NCBI GenBank assembly: GCA_964607765.1
Contig: CAZSNT010000027.1
Location: 15,086 to 79,085 of the forward strand
DNA from: CAZSNT01 sp964607765
Lineage (GTDB): Bacteria > Verrucomicrobiota > Lentisphaeria > Oligosphaerales > JABHEG01
Direction of reading: 5' to 3'
DNA: 64,000 bases
In this document: positions 46,403 to 56,645 of the stretch, piece by piece
How positions within the stretch are numbered: position 1 is the stretch's first letter
How the letters are laid out: every line of letters begins with the position of its first letter
Translations under genes and position numbers: made by a program
The notes under the pieces: model-generated
Told to the model about the DNA's origin: nothing
What the model saw: the letters and a program-made list of their open reading frames with translations, nothing else
Database searches by the model: none

Positions 46403-49400
46403 ATGACAGGTAGACACACGTTCTCCGTCTGGTTGTTGTCGGCCCTTGTGTGTGCCGCGGCCGAGCCCGGAAACGTGCTGCCCAACGGCGGCTTCGAGAC
46501 GGTTGATGCCAAGGGTGTCCCGACCGGATGGCACTCGACTGACTACCGCACCGGCGGCCAGGCCGGCTTGCTATCCAAGGATGCGCACGACGGCACGCGC
46601 TGTGTGGTGCTGAGCTGTAAGTCGGACAAGGAGCGGGCAGCGTGGCGGCAGAAGCGTGCGTGGCCGGCGGGTGCGTCGTTCCTCGCCTGCGGCGGCTGGT
46701 ACCGGACTGCCGGCATGAAGCCACACGCGTCGCGCGGCCCGTCAGTCCGCGTTCTGTTCCACCGCAGCCTCGAGAAGTGGGATGAGATCGGACTCAAGCA
46801 CGTGTTTTTTCCCGCCGCCGCGGACTGGCAAGCTGCCAAGGCGGTCATCAAGGTACCCGAAGGCACGCACGCGGTCGTGGTCGAGTTTTTCCACTTCTTC
46901 GCGGCCGGCGAAACCCGCTGGGACGACGTGTGGACACGCCCGGCCACTGACGCAGAGATAGGTGAGAGAATGACAACATTCGAACCGGGAACCGAGTTGG
47001 ACCGAACCCCCGTCCCAGGCCGCAACAAGCCCTACTCGCCGGCCGACGGCGAACGGGTGACACTGAACCCGCCGCCCTTCCTCTGGTTGCCGTCGGGCAA
47101 AGATGCGCATTACCGCCTGCAGGTGTCGACGAGCAAGGACTTCGTCGGTGATGCTCTCATTCAGACCAATCCCGGCGCATGGTGCTGCGAGATGCTCACG
47201 CGCAAGCTGGAGTCGGGCGACTGGTTCTGGCGCTACGGGGTGGACCGTGACGGGCTGCCGACCGTGTGGAGCCACGTCCGTGCATTCCATGTTCCCGAAG
47301 ACGCATCGCCGTGGGTCTACCCCGGACGGGATTCCTTCCAAGTAGCAGCGGAACGCCCGCGCATGTTCGTGCGCCCGCAAGGCCTCGCCGCGCTGCGGCA
47401 GCGTGCGCGGGACGGCGACCTCCGAAAGATGGCCGACGCACTCGTCCGGCGTGTGATCGGCTACGCCGGAGAAGAGTTGGTGCCCGAACCCGACTTCCTG
47501 CCCAAAGGCCCCGCCCGTGGGCCGGCCTACACCCTCACCTTCCGCAAGACCCGGCCGCCCATGGACCGCATGGAACAGGCCGGTCTCGCCTACCTGCTGA
47601 CCGGCAACGCGCAGTGCGGCGCCGAGGCAAAGCGCCGAGTCCTGCACTTCTTCGCCTGGGACCCACGCGGCAGTACGAATGTCTTCCACAACGATGAACC
47701 CGCCATGTGGATCATGATGCGGGGGACGCGGGCCTATGACTGGACCCACGACCTGTTCAGCGCGGCGGAACGTGAGAAAGTCGAAGCGTCCATGCGTATC
47801 CGGGCAGCCGAGTTCTACCGCAAGATGCGCGGAATGCCGTTCGAGAACAGGCCGTTCGAAAGCCACGCGGGACGCATCATCGGTTTCCTGGGCGAGGCCG
47901 CGGTCTCGTTCCTCCCGGACTGGCCCGAAGCGCGGGAATGGCTGGACTACATCACCAAGATCTACTGGGGCGTCTATCCGGCCTGGAGCAAGGACGACGG
48001 CGGCTGGAATGAAGGCCCGGGATACTGGAGCGCCTACATGCAGTTCGGGCTCCACTTCGTCGTGGCGCTGCGGGAGGCAACCGGCGTCGACATCTCGCAG
48101 CGCCCATTCTTCAAAGCGACCCCGTATTACAAGCTCTACGTCTCGCCCCCGTACTCGAACATGTCGCCATTCGGCGACGGCACGCAGTTCCGACCGAGCC
48201 GCCCCACGTCGCTGCTCTACTGGTTCAGCACCTTGAACCGGGATCCCCGTATCCGCTGGTATCCGGACGCGTTGGGCAAAGGCCCGGGCAGCGGCATTCT
48301 CGACGCAGTGCTGCGGGATGACTCTCTGCGGGCGCAGCCGCCCTATGATCTGCCGCAAGCGCGGTTGTTCGACGGGGTCGGGCTGGCCTGCCTGCACACC
48401 GACTTCGGGAACGGCGACAACGACGTGACATTCGTCATGCGTTCATCGCCCTACGGCGCCGTCTCCCACGGCCACAATGACCAGAACTGCTTCATGCTCG
48501 AGGCACACGGCGAGCCGCTGGCCATTGCCTCAGGCTACTACAACCGCTACAGCTCCCCGCACCATGACAAGTGGACACGCCAGACCAAGGCGAAGAACGG
48601 CATCACCTACGACGGCGGCAAGAGCCAGGACCGCGGCTGGCACGCCCGGGGCCGGATCGAGACGTTTGTCAACGGCGAGACCATTGATCTGATAACCGGT
48701 GATGCCACCGAAGCGTACGGCGGTCGACTCGAGCGGGTCCGACGCGACGTTGTGCACCTGCAGCCGGGCATCTTCGTGATCCGCGACGACATGGCCGGCA
48801 GCGAACCGCATCGGTTCGAGTACTGGCTCCATGCCATCGACAAGATGACGCTGGATGAGGACGCACAGACAGTGCTCATCCAGCGCCCGAACGCTGCGCT
48901 GCACACGCAGTTCGTCGGCCCTAGACCGCTGGCGTTCCGGCAGACTGATCAGTTCGACGTGCCGCCAACCTGGCCGCCCGACCGCGAATACGAAAACAAC
49001 TGGCACTTCACCGCATCCGCCCGTGAACCGCGCGCCGAGGACGAGTTCCTCAGCGTGCTGACCACTATCAAGACGAGCAATCCGCGCGTGCCGCCGACAG
49101 CACACCGGGTTGCCGGCAGGAACGGCGCCGGCGTCGAGTTGATCTTCCCGGACGGGACACGCGCCCTTGTCGGGTTCCGGAACCCCGCCCTGGAAGGGGT
49201 TTTCACGGTCCGTGACGTCACCTGCGACGGCAATGTGTTCGCCGTGCGTTACACCGCGGACGGCAAACCCGAATCCTGGCTGCTGGGGCTGGGCACATCC
49301 CTGAAAGCAGGCCGTGTCCCGCTCGCCGCCACCACACGACCGTGCAGTCTGGCTGTCCACTGCACCGACGACGGCGGACGGCTTGACGTAAACGGCCCCG

Positions 49401-50281
49401 GGACGAGCGTGGCGTTTCACAGCCCGTCGCGGCCGGAAGCATTGACCCTCCAAGGCGACCTCCTGCCGATGCAGGCAGCCGACGGCCAGGTTCTGTTGAG
49501 CGCTCCGATCGGACGTTCGTCGATCCTGGTCTGGAACTCGCCCCCGACACCGCCCGGACCAGTCGCCGTTCCGCTCCTGGGCACGGGCCGGGACACCGTG
49601 CTGGAAGGACGACGATTCGGGCGTGGCGAGTTCGCGCTGTCGGGACTGCTCGCCGGCACGGCCGGCGCGTTCCAGCCTGACCTGCCCCAGGGCACGACGC
49701 TGGAAGGCGGAACCGTCGACAGCCACGGACGGGTCTGGATGAAGGATGGCGAGAGGCTGGCCGTGCGCGGTCGCGACCACGTCGATTCCCTGACCCTCAA
49801 GCTCGTGAAGCCGGCGGCCGTCCTCGCCGGCAGCGACCAGGGCAGACTGCCGCAGGGCGTTTCCTACGAGGCGGAAGCGAACTGGTCCGAGACCGGCGGC
49901 GCCATCCGCGTGAGCGGCGGCGGGCACAAGAACACGTCCGGCAAGAACAACCTCTGGGCGTGGAACACACCCGGACACACACTCGCGTGGGAGATCGATG
50001 TTGCGGAGTCCACAAACTACGCCATCTGGCTTGTGTGTTCTTCCGAGACAGGCCTGCTTGCGGAGTTCGCAATCGATGACGATGAGTCCAGTGCGCTCTG
50101 GTTTGAAGCGACCGGAGGCTGGGGCCGCACACGCAAGAGCGAGTGGCAGGCGTTCCGGGTCGATGCGCCCGACGGCGCGCCGGCGCTCACCACACTCACT
50201 GCCGGCAAACACCGCATCGCCCTCACCAACCGGTCCGGGATGGGCCTCAACATCGACCGGATCGTGCTCGTCAAGAGGTGA
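46403..50281 (+). CDS. Secreted heparinase II/III-like polysaccharide lyase, DUF4962 type
   Basis: A 1292-residue exported enzyme. A signal peptide (1–20) leads to a carbohydrate-binding-like beta-sandwich (about 22–185) and a DUF4962-type N-terminal heparinase domain. The alpha/alpha-toroid (about 330–620) and the heparinase II/III-like beta-sandwich (about 650–900) follow, the latter with YGAVSHGHNDQNCFMLEAHG, which holds the likely catalytic His. The C-terminal 120 residues look like a second binding module (VSYEAEANW … IDVAESTNYAIWLVC). The family eliminates acidic glycosaminoglycan or alginate-like polymers; the substrate is unassigned. The start is ATG 46403 with GGAGTG five bases upstream. 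It stands alone. Confidence 0.85.
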   Translation: MTGRHTFSVWLLSALVCAAAEPGNVLPNGGFETVDAKGVPTGWHSTDYRTGGQAGLLSKDAHDGTRCVVLSCKSDKERAAWRQKRAWPAGASFLACGGWYRTAGMKPHASRGPSVRVLFHRSLEKWDEIGLKHVFFPAAADWQAAKAVIKVPEGTHAVVVEFFHFFAAGETRWDDVWTRPATDAEIGERMTTFEPGTELDRTPVPGRNKPYSPADGERVTLNPPPFLWLPSGKDAHYRLQVSTSKDFVGDALIQTNPGAWCCEMLTRKLESGDWFWRYGVDRDGLPTVWSHVRAFHVPEDASPWVYPGRDSFQVAAERPRMFVRPQGLAALRQRARDGDLRKMADALVRRVIGYAGEELVPEPDFLPKGPARGPAYTLTFRKTRPPMDRMEQAGLAYLLTGNAQCGAEAKRRVLHFFAWDPRGSTNVFHNDEPAMWIMMRGTRAYDWTHDLFSAAEREKVEASMRIRAAEFYRKMRGMPFENRPFESHAGRIIGFLGEAAVSFLPDWPEAREWLDYITKIYWGVYPAWSKDDGGWNEGPGYWSAYMQFGLHFVVALREATGVDISQRPFFKATPYYKLYVSPPYSNMSPFGDGTQFRPSRPTSLLYWFSTLNRDPRIRWYPDALGKGPGSGILDAVLRDDSLRAQPPYDLPQARLFDGVGLACLHTDFGNGDNDVTFVMRSSPYGAVSHGHNDQNCFMLEAHGEPLAIASGYYNRYSSPHHDKWTRQTKAKNGITYDGGKSQDRGWHARGRIETFVNGETIDLITGDATEAYGGRLERVRRDVVHLQPGIFVIRDDMAGSEPHRFEYWLHAIDKMTLDEDAQTVLIQRPNAALHTQFVGPRPLAFRQTDQFDVPPTWPPDREYENNWHFTASAREPRAEDEFLSVLTTIKTSNPRVPPTAHRVAGRNGAGVELIFPDGTRALVGFRNPALEGVFTVRDVTCDGNVFAVRYTADGKPESWLLGLGTSLKAGRVPLAATTRPCSLAVHCTDDGGRLDVNGPGTSVAFHSPSRPEALTLQGDLLPMQAADGQVLLSAPIGRSSILVWNSPPTPPGPVAVPLLGTGRDTVLEGRRFGRGEFALSGLLAGTAGAFQPDLPQGTTLEGGTVDSHGRVWMKDGERLAVRGRDHVDSLTLKLVKPAAVLAGSDQGRLPQGVSYEAEANWSETGGAIRVSGGGHKNTSGKNNLWAWNTPGHTLAWEIDVAESTNYAIWLVCSSETGLLAEFAIDDDESSALWFEATGGWGRTRKSEWQAFRVDAPDGAPALTTLTAGKHRIALTNRSGMGLNIDRIVLVKR

Positions 50282-50619
50282 CGACTCGTCTATGGAGCCG
50301 GCAGACCGAACATCGGCAGGCGGGCCGCCTCCCGATCAAAGGTCGCTGTCACGGAACACCCCTTGTCTTCATTGTCCATGTCCTCATATGGTAACCGCGC
50401 GCGTGACTTTGTGCTTGAACGCGCCGAACGCACTCTCGCTCCTCAGCGTCCTCGCGTGCATGACCACCTCGTCGTCCCGGACCGGGGTGCCAAGTAGCCG
50501 ACCAGGTTGTATAGTAACAGGCTCTCGCGTGGCGGACGACGGGTATGGCCGGGTAATGGCGCCGCACGCGCGCCGCGACAGCAAAGCACTTCCACTCAAT
50601 CGGTTGGAGAGGACGGGAC
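50282..50619 (+). promoter_or_regulatory. Intergenic region with candidate promoter for the transporter cluster
   Basis: A 338-bp gap with no supported gene. TATAGT at 50510–50515 could be a -10 element, but no good -35 is seen 16–18 bases upstream. It is the only sizeable space before the tightly packed cluster at 50620–64000, so the cluster promoter is expected here. Confidence 0.3.
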
Positions 50620-53040
50620 ATGAGCATCAGGGCCGTGTTATTGGGGCTCCTCGGCGCCACGGCCATCTGTGCGTTCACCTTCTTCAACGACATGGTGATG
50701 CGGGGTACGTTCCTGGTCGGGAATTTCCTGCCTGTGTCCGTGTTCGGCGTACTGGTGCTGTTCCTGCTGTTCGTGAATCCGCTGCTGGCGTGCTTCTCGA
50801 AGAAGGCACCCCTCTCCGGCAAAGAACTCGGGGTCATCGTGGCCCTCACGCTCTTCGCCTGTTTCATCCCGGGCCGCGGCCTCATGCACCAGTTCACCAC
50901 GTTCCTGATGCTTCCGCACCACTACGCACGCACCACGCCCGCCTGGCAAGGCGACTCGGGCCGAATCAGCGCCACGCACATCACTGACTGGGACGCTTTG
51001 AGTCAGGCCATCGCGCACGCTGCAACGGACGACAGCGACCCGCGGCACGTCGTCGCACAGCGGCTTCCCGAGCCTGTCCTCGACGACCTGCGCCAGGGCC
51101 GGCTTACCGGCGAGGATGCTGGCGAACCGCGCAAGCGGCTTCTGGTTGCTCTCAATGCGGTGCTTGCCGACCCGGGCCTGCACACAGCAGACGCCATTCA
51201 ACAGCTCGAAACGCCGCCGCACGTCAAGCACTTGCTCGAGGTCGAATCAGGACTGCTGAGCGAGGACGATCTGCTCGCACTCAACCGTGGGCTGTTGGAC
51301 ACGCTTTTTGCCGGCATTCTCAAGCCGCGCACACCGGGCATCCTGGAGCATGTGCCGCCGCGCATGCTCGGCCAGAGCAGAGAGAACTCAACCGTGGTGG
51401 TGGACGGGTTCGTGAACGGGCTTGCCGTCGGCGACAAGGCCATCGCCGTCAGCGAGGTGCCGTGGAAGGCGTGGCAACGCCCGCTCAGCTTCTGGGCGCC
51501 GCTGATCCTGGCCATGTCGGTTGCCATCGTCGGTCTGTCGCTGGTGCTGCACAGACAGTGGGCCAGCCACGAGCACTTGCCCTACCCGACCGTGGAGTTC
51601 GCCAGCGCCCTGCTGCCCGGCCAGGGCGAAGTGCAGGGCAGCGTTTTCCGCAACCGCCTGTTCTGGCTCGGGACGGTGCTCGTGCTGCTGCTGCACATGA
51701 ACAACTATGCCTGCGCCTGGTGGCCGCAGACGCTGATCCGCATCCAGACGCGCTTTGATTTCTACCCACTGCTCGAAATCATGCCGGTGTTCAAGAAGTC
51801 GAGTGTCGGGGTCTGGACACTGTTCCGCCCCACGGTCTACTTCACCGTCATCGGATTCGCCTACTTCCTGGCCACCGACGCGTCACTGTCACTGGGCCTC
51901 GCCCCGTATCTTTACGCCATTGCCACGGGCATCCTGGCCGGATACGGCGTTGCGGCAGGCCGGGCTTTCCTGCAGCCAAGCCTCGACCCCTCGTTCTATG
52001 CCGGGTCGTATTGCGGCATGTTCTGCGTGCTGGTCTACACGGGCCGGCAGTACTACCGGGCCGTGTTCGCCCGATCCGTAGGCATCAAGACACGGGACAG
52101 GCCGGAGAGTCACGCCGTCTGGGGCGCGCGCATGTTCCTCGGCGGCGCACTGCTGTTCATCGTCCAGCTGGTGACCGTCGGACTGGACTGGCAGCTGGCG
52201 ATTCTGTACACGTTCATCACAGTCATCCTGCTCGTGGTCATCAGCCGCCTGGTGGCGGAGGCCGGCGTGTTCTATCTGCACGCCTACTTCTTCCCATGCG
52301 CACTGCTGTGGGGGTTCATGGGCACCACGTCCATCGGCGCGGACCAACTCCTGATCATGGGCATGGTCTCGTCCGTGCTGCTGATCGATCCGCGCGAGGC
52401 GCTCATGCCTTTCGTCGTGTCCGGCCTGCAGCTGGTCGACACCACACGCGGCAAAGTCGGACGCGCAGCCATCTGGGGCACGGTCGCACTGATCATCGGC
52501 CTGACAGTCGCAATCCCGGCGACCCTGTACCTGCAGTACCGACACGGGGCGATCCGGGCCGGCGACGGCTGGACCTGCAACGGTGTGCCTAAGTTCGTGT
52601 TCAACGCGAACTCCACCGCACGCCGCAAGCTGCAGGCCCAGGGCAGCGAGGAGCTCTCCCAGTCCCTCAGCGGCTGGAGCCGGTTCGGCCACGTGATGCC
52701 GTCTGCGCCCGACCTCATCGGCTTCTCCGTCATGTTCTGCCTGGTACTGCTGTTCACGTTCCTGCGACACCGCTTCGCCTGGTGGCCGCTGCACCCGCTG
52801 TTATTCCTCGTTCTGGCCACCTGGCAAAGCCGAATACTGGCATTTTCGTTCCTCATCGGCTGGGCCGTCAAGGCGGCCGTTACCAAGTACGGAGGAGCCG
52901 GGTTGTACCAGAGACTGAAGCCGCTCATGATCGGACTGGTCACCGGCGAGATGCTCGCAGGCGTCATCCCCATGATCATCGGCGCTCTTTATTACTTCAT
53001 CACAGGTGAACGCCCGGAGCCGTTCTCCGTCTATCGGTAG
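50620..53040 (+). CDS. OPT-like polytopic membrane protein (DUF6785/DUF6784 type)
   Basis: An 806-residue integral membrane protein with 12 or more helices and a large extracytoplasmic loop (about 100–285) after the third helix. Landmarks are KAPLSGKELGVIVALTLFAC, HEHLPYPTVEFASALL, FDFYPLLEIMPVFK and AGVFYLHAYFFPCALLWGFM. It resembles the DUF6785 proteins of planctomycete/Lentisphaerota genomes, distant relatives of oligopeptide transporters (OPT). The YPT motif in the middle resembles the OPT-type pattern. The start is ATG 50620 with GGAGAGGACGGG upstream. It is the first gene of a cluster that ends with a second OPT-like transporter, so peptide transport is the best guess. Confidence 0.75.
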   Translation: MSIRAVLLGLLGATAICAFTFFNDMVMRGTFLVGNFLPVSVFGVLVLFLLFVNPLLACFSKKAPLSGKELGVIVALTLFACFIPGRGLMHQFTTFLMLPHHYARTTPAWQGDSGRISATHITDWDALSQAIAHAATDDSDPRHVVAQRLPEPVLDDLRQGRLTGEDAGEPRKRLLVALNAVLADPGLHTADAIQQLETPPHVKHLLEVESGLLSEDDLLALNRGLLDTLFAGILKPRTPGILEHVPPRMLGQSRENSTVVVDGFVNGLAVGDKAIAVSEVPWKAWQRPLSFWAPLILAMSVAIVGLSLVLHRQWASHEHLPYPTVEFASALLPGQGEVQGSVFRNRLFWLGTVLVLLLHMNNYACAWWPQTLIRIQTRFDFYPLLEIMPVFKKSSVGVWTLFRPTVYFTVIGFAYFLATDASLSLGLAPYLYAIATGILAGYGVAAGRAFLQPSLDPSFYAGSYCGMFCVLVYTGRQYYRAVFARSVGIKTRDRPESHAVWGARMFLGGALLFIVQLVTVGLDWQLAILYTFITVILLVVISRLVAEAGVFYLHAYFFPCALLWGFMGTTSIGADQLLIMGMVSSVLLIDPREALMPFVVSGLQLVDTTRGKVGRAAIWGTVALIIGLTVAIPATLYLQYRHGAIRAGDGWTCNGVPKFVFNANSTARRKLQAQGSEELSQSLSGWSRFGHVMPSAPDLIGFSVMFCLVLLFTFLRHRFAWWPLHPLLFLVLATWQSRILAFSFLIGWAVKAAVTKYGGAGLYQRLKPLMIGLVTGEMLAGVIPMIIGALYYFITGERPEPFSVYR

Positions 53041-53050
53041 CGAGGGTCCC

Positions 53051-53926
53051 GTGCCGGTTACCATCTGGCGCAAATTCAGGGTCGTGTTGCCGGATGACTG
53101 GGAACTGCTGCAGTTCTCGCGCAACCCGGAGCGGGGCCGCTGCGCCTTCGCCGATCGCTACCAGTTCCGGCTGGAGCTGAACTGGCGGGTCGTGCCGTCG
53201 GCACCCGATTTCGACCGGGTCATGTCCGACTACGCGAGCACGCTGAACGACGATACCGACGAGGCCGCCGTACGGTTGCGACGCGTGGGCTGGGAAGGAG
53301 TCCAAACACGGGCAGACGGCGTTCTGTCCACACGGTTCGGCCGCTACATTGCTGAAGAGTCGTGCCTGGTGGAGCTGGTTTTCCTGTGGCCCAATCGTGT
53401 AGAGGACACGCTCATCGACCAGATTCTCACCACGTTCGGCGTGGATGACAAACTCGGCAAACGCTGGCAGCGCTGGCGCGCTTTCGGTATCGAGACTGGG
53501 GTGCACGCCGACCTGGCGCTGGAAGAGTGCGAGAGCGCGCCGGCCCACGCACGCATGCTGTTTGCGGACCGCAAGCGAACGCGTGAAGCCTGTGTGGCGC
53601 GGCGCGGCATGGTCTCGCAGTGGCTCGATGCCCGCGTCAAGGACTGGCTCGTACACTGGCTGGGCCGCCAAACCGCGATTACCAAGCAGTCGAGTACGGA
53701 GGTGCGCGGGCACCGCATCGAAACGGCCACAGGTTTCAAGCACGAGCCGTGGCTGCGCGGGTTGTGGCGCAGGCGACGCAAAGTTAGTGCTGCTGCATGG
53801 CTTTGTCCCATGGACGGACGGCTGTACAGCGTGTATCTTACCGGCTGTGGCAAGAACGGACCGGAGGAGGTCCTGCCAGGCTGGCGGACATTGTCCTGCT
53901 GTGAAACGTTGGGGCTGAGGCTGTGA
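53051..53926 (+). CDS. Uncharacterised protein of the PqqD/ABC cluster
   Basis: A 291-residue soluble protein with GTG start at 53051, ten bases after the transporter stop, preceded by GAGGG. It has no signal peptide and no membrane helix. It is rich in Arg and Trp (LPDDWELLQFSRNPERG, LELNWRVVPSAPDF, KHEPWLRGLWRRRRKVSAAA) with a few Cys at the end (LSCCETL). I recognise no family. Its stop overlaps the GTG of the PqqD-like gene (GTGA), so both proteins are made together. An adaptor or modification role beside PqqD is a plausible inference. Confidence 0.65.
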   Translation: MPVTIWRKFRVVLPDDWELLQFSRNPERGRCAFADRYQFRLELNWRVVPSAPDFDRVMSDYASTLNDDTDEAAVRLRRVGWEGVQTRADGVLSTRFGRYIAEESCLVELVFLWPNRVEDTLIDQILTTFGVDDKLGKRWQRWRAFGIETGVHADLALEECESAPAHARMLFADRKRTREACVARRGMVSQWLDARVKDWLVHWLGRQTAITKQSSTEVRGHRIETATGFKHEPWLRGLWRRRRKVSAAAWLCPMDGRLYSVYLTGCGKNGPEEVLPGWRTLSCCETLGLRL

Positions 53927-54303
53927 GCTCGGATGCTGGAAGTCAGTTTGTGTCATGGCGCGAGATGCTCAAAGCGCGCCCCATGCGCAACACCAAGGCG
54001 CGGGCCGAGAGACACGGGTCGGACCGGGTCAGTGTCTACGTCAAGAGGACACGGCCAAAGACGCTCGTTCCGCCTCTGTCGTGGATTGTGCCGTTCAAGC
54101 CGGAACGTCGCACCGTGCTTGACCGGCTGGGAACGCAGATTTGGGATCTGTGCGACGGACACAATACGGTCGAGCAGATTGTTGACTGTTTTGCGGAACG
54201 ACACAAGTTGTCCTTCCACGAAGCGCGTGTTGCCGTGACCGGGTACATCAAGAACCTGGTCGGACGAGGTGCATTGGCTATGGCGATGCGGGAAGAAGTA
54301 TGA
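53923..54303 (+). CDS. PqqD-like peptide-binding protein
   Basis: A 126-residue protein with GTG start overlapping the previous stop. Residues 1–50 are basic and probably disordered. Residues 55–120 fit the PqqD winged-helix fold (PERRTVLDRLGTQIWDLCDG, then HNTVEQIVDCFAERHKL and IKNLVGRGAL). In known systems PqqD domains bind leader peptides of ribosomally made peptides and present them to modifying enzymes. No radical-SAM enzyme or obvious precursor peptide lies in the window. The ATGA overlap with the ABC permease gene shows tight coupling, so the partner may be the transporter. Cytoplasmic. Confidence 0.8.
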   Translation: MSSDAGSQFVSWREMLKARPMRNTKARAERHGSDRVSVYVKRTRPKTLVPPLSWIVPFKPERRTVLDRLGTQIWDLCDGHNTVEQIVDCFAERHKLSFHEARVAVTGYIKNLVGRGALAMAMREEV

Positions 54304-55781
54304 AATCCATTCAGATCGCAGATCAACCAAGGCTCAGCTTGGCGAGGACGGTGAGAATCACCATCGACGGTATCCGCTACCGTCTGTTCCGGGCATCGGT
54401 TACGGTGGCCGTTATCGCAGTGGCTGTAGCCTTCCTCATGAACATCCTCAGTGAGAGCCTGTTCAAACGCGCTGTCGCGACCGATACCCAGGAGCGCATC
54501 GCCAAGTGGCGCATGATCCACGACTGGATGGCACGCGTCACCGTGCCCGGCACCAAAGAGATGATCCTCAGCGAACTCGCAGACGCGGAGGCGAAGCCGG
54601 ACGACCCGGTCTACGTCGAAATCGCGACCATCGGGCGGCTCGCGCCCGCCGACATGGAGACATTCCACAGCGGCGCGCGTCTGGTCAAGAGCTATTTCGC
54701 GTTCTTCGACGATCTGGACTATGCGCGACGGCGCAGCCTCGTTCACACCGCTGTCGGGGTGGGAATCATCGAGCGGCTCCGCACCGAAGAGGGGCTGGAA
54801 CAGTTCGCCGCAGCCCTGAAGAACATCCGTTCCGTGCGGTTCCCCACCGACATGGAGCAGCTGAACCAGTTCCTCGCCACCTGGCCGGAGCTGGAAGCTC
54901 TGGTCGAGAAAGTCCAGAAGGGGCGGCAGACCGCAATCGCCGCTGTCACTGAAGCGCGGGGCGACAACCCGATCCTGGAAGCGCTCGCCGATGCAGAAGG
55001 CGAGTTTGGCGCTGCCATCAGACGGGCAGGCTTCGAGTTCGACCCCAAGACGGTCGCGCCCGAGGTCGGCAAACAGGCACAGAGACTGCTCGATGTCCGG
55101 TTCCTGGAGAAGAGCATGGAACAGCGGCTGGCGCGGCAGGTCATCGCCCAGCACTTCAACGTGCTGCCCGCCGATGTCAACGTCATGATGATGTGGAAGA
55201 TGCTGCGCAGCAAGAAACAGGCGGGCAAGTACCTGGCAAAGCTGCAGGAGAGCGATCTGGAAGTCTCGCGCCTGGACGCAGAACGGCTCGTGTGGTTGGC
55301 GGACACCACTGCGGAGGGCGAGATCCTGGTGCGCGCCGAGCGACGCACGAGCGGCATCGGGAAAGGCTGGATGGGCATGGGTGAGCGCATGAGCTGGCTG
55401 CTCATCGTGTCCATGCTCGTCTGCGGCATCGGTATCTCCAATGCCATGCTCATGAGCGTCACGGAACGATTCACCGAAATCGCAACGCTCAAGTGCCTGG
55501 GCGCGCTCGACGGCTTCATCATGCTGATGTTCGTGCTGGAGAGCTGTTTCCTGGGCATTGCCGGCGGCACGGTCGGTGCAGTCGCAGGTAATATTATCGG
55601 GACCGGGCGAATGCTCGCCGCATTCGGCCTGGCGTTCCTTCGCTCCATGCCGATTCTCGATCTGTTTCTCGGCATGGCGGTAGCCGTTATCCTCGGCGTC
55701 ATCCTCGCCGCGGTTGCAGCCGTGTACCCAGCTTTGAAAGCCGCACGCCTGGCGCCCATGGAAGCCATGCGTATCGAGTGA
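54300..55781 (+). CDS. ABC transporter permease, MacB/FtsX type
   Basis: A 493-residue permease. One N-terminal membrane helix (about 30–52) is followed by a large, mostly helical extracytoplasmic domain (about 55–360) and three C-terminal helices (about 365–390, 408–440 and 455–482) ending in YPALKAARLAPMEAMRIE, the typical FtsX-family tail. The extracytoplasmic domain is rich in charged helices, unlike the usual MacB porter and sabre fold. Its stop overlaps the GTG of the ATPase gene (GTGA). Such permeases move lipoproteins or peptides across or out of the inner membrane, or transmit force to envelope enzymes. Confidence 0.88.
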   Translation: MKSIQIADQPRLSLARTVRITIDGIRYRLFRASVTVAVIAVAVAFLMNILSESLFKRAVATDTQERIAKWRMIHDWMARVTVPGTKEMILSELADAEAKPDDPVYVEIATIGRLAPADMETFHSGARLVKSYFAFFDDLDYARRRSLVHTAVGVGIIERLRTEEGLEQFAAALKNIRSVRFPTDMEQLNQFLATWPELEALVEKVQKGRQTAIAAVTEARGDNPILEALADAEGEFGAAIRRAGFEFDPKTVAPEVGKQAQRLLDVRFLEKSMEQRLARQVIAQHFNVLPADVNVMMMWKMLRSKKQAGKYLAKLQESDLEVSRLDAERLVWLADTTAEGEILVRAERRTSGIGKGWMGMGERMSWLLIVSMLVCGIGISNAMLMSVTERFTEIATLKCLGALDGFIMLMFVLESCFLGIAGGTVGAVAGNIIGTGRMLAAFGLAFLRSMPILDLFLGMAVAVILGVILAAVAAVYPALKAARLAPMEAMRIE

Positions 55782-56584
55782 GCAACTCTCTGCCACGGAA
55801 CGGCCTTATGGAACCTAATGCAGAAAAAAGCAGCGGGCAGGATACCGGTAAGCGCCGGGTCATCATCCGCACGGTCGGGCTCAAGAAGAGCTACGTCATG
55901 AAGAACGTGGTGACCGAGGCGCTCCGCGGCGTCGAGGTCGAGATCTTCACGGGCGAGTTCATCTCGGTCATGGGCCCGTCCGGCTCAGGCAAGAGCACCT
56001 TCTTCAACATGATCGGGGCCCTGGACAGTCCAACGGTCGGGCGTGTGTTCATCGACGAGGTGGACGTCGCACAGCTCACCGCTGAGGAGCTGGCCTACCT
56101 GCGCTGCCAGAAGATCGGGTACATCTTCCAGAGCTACAATCTGATCAAGTACATGACCGCCCTCGAGAACGTGACCACCCCCATGGCCTTCGGCGGCGTC
56201 ATGCCGGACGAAGCCCGGGAACGCGGCATGGATCTTCTGGACATCGTGGGGCTGAAGGACCGCTGGCACCACCGCCCGATCGAGATGTCCGGCGGCCAGC
56301 AGCAGCGCGTCGCTATCGCCAGAAGTCTGGCCAATCAGCCGAGCGTGCTGCTCTGCGATGAGCCGACCGCTAACCTGGACTTGGGCACCGGCCAGGAAAT
56401 CCTCGACATCCTGCGCCGGCTGAACCAGCAGAAGAGTGTAACCGTGATCTGCGCGACACACGACCACCGCATGCTCGACATCTGCGATCGGCTCATGTGG
56501 ATTCGAGACGGGCAGATCGAACGAATTGCACGACGCGATGAAGTACACATCGAGGTGGGCGCCATCGGCGGCGAAACGTCATAG
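55778..56584 (+). CDS. ABC transporter ATP-binding protein, MacB/LolD type
   Basis: A 268-residue ATPase. Walker A is GPSGSGKST, the Q-loop follows in IGYIFQSYNLIKYMTALENV, the signature is MSGGQQQR, Walker B is VLLCDEPTANLD and the switch His lies in CATHDHRM. The ALENV wording after the Q-loop is typical of the MacB/LolD/FtsE class. The start is GTG 55778, overlapping the permease stop, or ATG 55808, which loses ten residues. It drives the permease at 54300 and probably also the giant permease that follows. Confidence 0.95.
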   Translation: MSNSLPRNGLMEPNAEKSSGQDTGKRRVIIRTVGLKKSYVMKNVVTEALRGVEVEIFTGEFISVMGPSGSGKSTFFNMIGALDSPTVGRVFIDEVDVAQLTAEELAYLRCQKIGYIFQSYNLIKYMTALENVTTPMAFGGVMPDEARERGMDLLDIVGLKDRWHHRPIEMSGGQQQRVAIARSLANQPSVLLCDEPTANLDLGTGQEILDILRRLNQQKSVTVICATHDHRMLDICDRLMWIRDGQIERIARRDEVHIEVGAIGGETS

Positions 56585-56645
56585 CCACCCCGGACCAGAT
56601 TGGGATCAACAGATAGTGCAACCCGTTGGGGATAGACAGAGAAAA